8,617 nucleotides of DNA, taken from Bacteroidota bacterium. GTDB taxonomy: Bacteria > Bacteroidota > Bacteroidia > NORP154. Both the position numbers and the translations under genes were made by a program. The notes beneath the pieces were generated by a model. That model saw nothing but the letters and a program-made list of their open reading frames with translations. It was not told the origin of the DNA and did not search any database. Positions 7,288 to 8,617 of this stretch are shown piece after piece. The stretch lies in NCBI GenBank assembly GCA_002401055.1, contig NVRZ01000119.1, positions 1-8,617 on the forward strand. The letters are read 5' to 3'. Numbering within the stretch: the stretch's first letter is position 1; every line of letters starts with the position of its first letter.

Positions 7288-7293
7288 CCTCTT
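7288..7293 (-). promoter_or_regulatory. Shine-Dalgarno-like site of the GcvT-like gene
   Basis: On the - strand AAGAGG stands 6 nt before the ATG at 7281. It is the best placed ribosome binding site in the window and fixes this start. Further upstream a TACTTTTA box about 22 nt after a TTG loosely resembles a Bacteroidota -33/-7 promoter, but it overlaps the terminator tail and is weak evidence. Confidence 0.5.
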
Positions 7294-7342
7294 AAAATGT
7301 GGTAATCGTAGTAATCATAAAAGTAACAAATTGGTTGACGGT

Positions 7343-7375
7343 GAAAACAAAAAGTTGCCGGAACAAGTCCGGCAA
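7343..7375 (-). terminator. Intrinsic terminator between the outer-membrane protein gene and the GcvT-like gene
   Basis: On the - strand an 8 bp perfect stem, TTGCCGGA (7375-7368) and TCCGGCAA (7362-7355), with a 5 nt loop, is followed by CTTTTTGTTTTC (7354-7343). A GC-rich stem followed by a T-run is a textbook rho-independent terminator reading leftward. It should end the Rieske/barrel transcript, about 140 nt after the barrel stop codon. It leaves about 60 nt for a promoter for the GcvT-like operon. It could instead act as an attenuator if read-through is regulated. Confidence 0.8.
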
Positions 7376-7440
7376 GACAGTCCTAAGACTAACTAAAAGG
7401 AGGAAACCTGCCTAGCGGCAAGCAGGGTTACAGGCCCGGA
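7350..7440. repeat. GC-rich palindromic intergenic block, possibly a dispersed repeat
   Basis: This segment of the 235 bp gap is clearly richer in G+C than its AT-rich flanks. It holds two palindromes: the terminator stem (7355-7375) and a second imperfect one at 7407-7426, where CCTGC pairs with GCAGG around a 10 nt centre. A conserved-looking linker joins them. CCTGC/GCAGG palindromes of this kind recur between genes in many Bacteroidota genomes, so this may be a copy of a dispersed REP-like element; that is inference. No transposase is present. The rest of the gap (7441-7516) shows only a repeated TTTGAGG (7461-7467 and 7482-7488). Confidence 0.4.
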
Positions 7441-7516
7441 ATAATAATCCAAGGATAGAATTTGAGGGTCATGGAATTTTCTTTGAGGCCAAAATTAATA
7501 ACCTTACACATAATAC

Positions 7517-8176
7517 CTAAAAGTGATACAAGAGAATAATGTAACTAGGATAGTAATAGCGAGTATAATAACCCACGGTAACTTCATGAATATTCTGTGA
7601 TGGATTCATAGGATACGTTTGCCACCTCTCCTGGTAGCTCCTGACAATTTCAATTCTCGCCTCAGTACTTAGCGTTAATCTATCTATTATCTTGAATTTA
7701 ACTCCCACCGCCGGGGCAATACCGTACTCATATGAAAAATATTCAGATCTACGAGGGTCGTTACCATAGTCATAGGTACTCAAAGTGTGTTTTACATTGA
7801 ATAGTGCATCCAGTACCATATAAACTTCCCATTTCTTTTTTATAGGGTTTTGCCATTCATACCCCGCCCTTACACCTCCGGAATATGAAAAATTCTTATT
7901 GCCGTTTTTCGTGCTTTCATTTACTGCTCCAGCTATTTGTATTCTAAGAGCTTGATTCCTAACCAGAGCATGCCTCCTGAAAGACATTATATATTGGTTT
8001 GTATAATATGAGTATCCTTTCAGTCCTGGGATTAGCGCTGTAACATCTATCCCAATTTCATTTCGATATTTTTTTAGCTCACCTAACGATGAATCTAATT
8101 GGGCATTCACCTGACCAGATGAGAGCAGGTAGAGCAGGACTGTTAATGTTTGAATTCTCTTTATCATATTGTCCAT
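7517..8176 (-). CDS. Predicted outer-membrane beta-barrel protein, unknown function
   Basis: This 219-residue protein has a signal peptide (about 1-26: KR at 6-7, a hydrophobic core, cut after VNAQ). The mature part alternates polar and hydrophobic/aromatic residues in strand-sized runs, such as SYSGGVRAGYEW (97-108), WEVYMVLDALFNV (116-128), IAPAVGVKFKI (153-163), LTLSTEARIEIV (167-178) and a last strand YIILLYHF (212-219). The final Phe at the C-terminus and the Tyr/Trp girdles are typical of BAM-inserted barrels, probably of 8-10 strands. No named family is recognised. It starts 26 nt after the Rieske stop, so the two are probably co-transcribed. An AAAGGAG at 8198-8204 overlaps that stop but is 21 nt from the ATG, too far for normal use. 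The start could also be Met4, which keeps the signal peptide. It could be a substrate porin for the pathway or simply an unrelated envelope protein. Confidence 0.7.
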   Translation of the reverse strand: MDNMIKRIQTLTVLLYLLSSGQVNAQLDSSLGELKKYRNEIGIDVTALIPGLKGYSYYTNQYIMSFRRHALVRNQALRIQIAGAVNESTKNGNKNFSYSGGVRAGYEWQNPIKKKWEVYMVLDALFNVKHTLSTYDYGNDPRRSEYFSYEYGIAPAVGVKFKIIDRLTLSTEARIEIVRSYQERWQTYPMNPSQNIHEVTVGYYTRYYYPSYIILLYHF

Positions 8177-8202
8177 ATAATAGCGTGAATTTATTAACTC
8201 CT

Positions 8203-8617
8203 TTATTTATCGTGTCCTAATACCTTAAGCAATTCCTTGTCTAAAGCTAGTAAAATATCTTCCTGTCCCGAATAATATCCCCTAGTAAATCGTTTTGAGC
8301 CCGTCCCTTTCTGCATTTGCTCACATACGGTCCAATCCTGTCGGTTGGTAAGGTCCCAAAAGTCAACGGCTGACTTAATCCTTTCCTGGGCATTTTTATC
8401 GGCTATCACATCTGGGTGAAAGAGCCAATAGCAATTATTAGTGATACTTCCCGGCCCCTTAGGAGTGATGTGATGAAAAAGTACAAAATCAGGATGAGGA
8501 GTAAGCAACATATTGGGAAATACAGAATAGTAATAAATGCGCTGCAGGTCATCACCAGAAACATCACAGACAGGAGGTGCCGCAGCTTCGCCGTCCATGG
8601 TCATACTTCCCCGCTCT
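8203..8617 (-). CDS. Rieske non-heme iron oxygenase alpha subunit, C-terminal catalytic part (truncated by window edge)
   Basis: The frame stays open to the right edge, so the Rieske [2Fe-2S] domain and the two iron-binding histidines lie outside the window. The Met at 8604 is internal; residues are numbered from it. The visible part resembles the catalytic domain of the glycine-betaine demethylase/choline-monooxygenase-like group: RIYYYSVFPNMLLTPHPDF (22-40), then CYWLFHP (58-64), and DFWDLTNRQDWTVCEQMQKG (81-100). In this group the Asp of the QDW motif (D90) is the likely third ligand of the mononuclear iron. The end (SGQEDILLALDKELLKVLG, 112-130) is the usual closing helix. Such enzymes hydroxylate N-methyl groups, which then leave as formaldehyde, or oxidise other small substrates; they need a ferredoxin/flavin reductase, not seen here. 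The barrel gene follows after 26 nt, and a GcvT-like gene lies beyond the terminator, which fits a one-carbon releasing reaction. Confidence 0.85.
   Translation of the reverse strand, partial: ERGSMTMDGEAAAPPVCDVSGDDLQRIYYYSVFPNMLLTPHPDFVLFHHITPKGPGSITNNCYWLFHPDVIADKNAQERIKSAVDFWDLTNRQDWTVCEQMQKGTGSKRFTRGYYSGQEDILLALDKELLKVLGHDK

Noticed and set aside
7282..7516. Glycine riboswitch in the leader of the GcvT-like gene
   Set aside because: The leader has two hairpins, but I could not recognise the conserved core of the glycine aptamer. The distal hairpin is a plain terminator far from the ATG. A covariance-model scan would settle it.
1..8617. CRISPR array, tRNA, rRNA, insertion sequence or toxin-antitoxin pair
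   Set aside because: No regularly spaced repeats, cloverleaf, transposase motif or small gene pair was seen. Nearly all sequence is accounted for by the genes listed.

Overview
The window most likely comes from a member of the Bacteroidota, probably a marine or Cytophagales-like lineage, although the order is a guess. The evidence is a secreted phosphatase ending in a type IX secretion (T9SS) type A sorting domain, a stand-alone secreted carboxypeptidase-regulatory-like domain protein, a TPR membrane protein of a style common in this phylum, moderately AT-rich DNA, and genes that mostly lack strong Shine-Dalgarno sites.

Layout. The left third (1-2854) is read on the + strand. It holds the C-terminal end of an ATP-grasp ligase (cut by the left edge), a small secreted CarboxypepD_reg-like protein, and a PhoD-type alkaline phosphatase/phosphodiesterase with a T9SS sorting tail. 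The right two thirds (2886-8617) are read on the - strand. In transcription order, from right to left, they hold the catalytic C-terminus of a Rieske non-heme iron oxygenase alpha subunit (cut by the right edge), a small outer-membrane beta-barrel protein, a strong intrinsic terminator inside a GC-rich palindromic block, a GcvT/aminomethyltransferase-like protein, a TPR protein with three predicted C-terminal membrane helices, and a PYROXD2/phytoene-desaturase-like FAD oxidoreductase. The two halves converge at 2855-2885, where an imperfect hairpin lies between the stop codons.

How the genes may work together. Rieske oxygenases of the glycine-betaine/choline type and GcvT-family folate-dependent enzymes often act on N-, O- or S-methyl groups. 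Finding them beside a FAD oxidoreductase suggests an oxidative demethylation or methylamine-type catabolic module in which one-carbon units pass to tetrahydrofolate. The substrate cannot be read from the sequence. The GcvT-like, TPR and FAD-oxidoreductase genes are spaced like one operon (21 and 76 nt gaps). The Rieske and barrel genes look like a second unit (26 nt gap) ending at the terminator, unless that terminator is a regulated leader for the downstream genes. I saw no CRISPR array, tRNA, rRNA or transposase gene.
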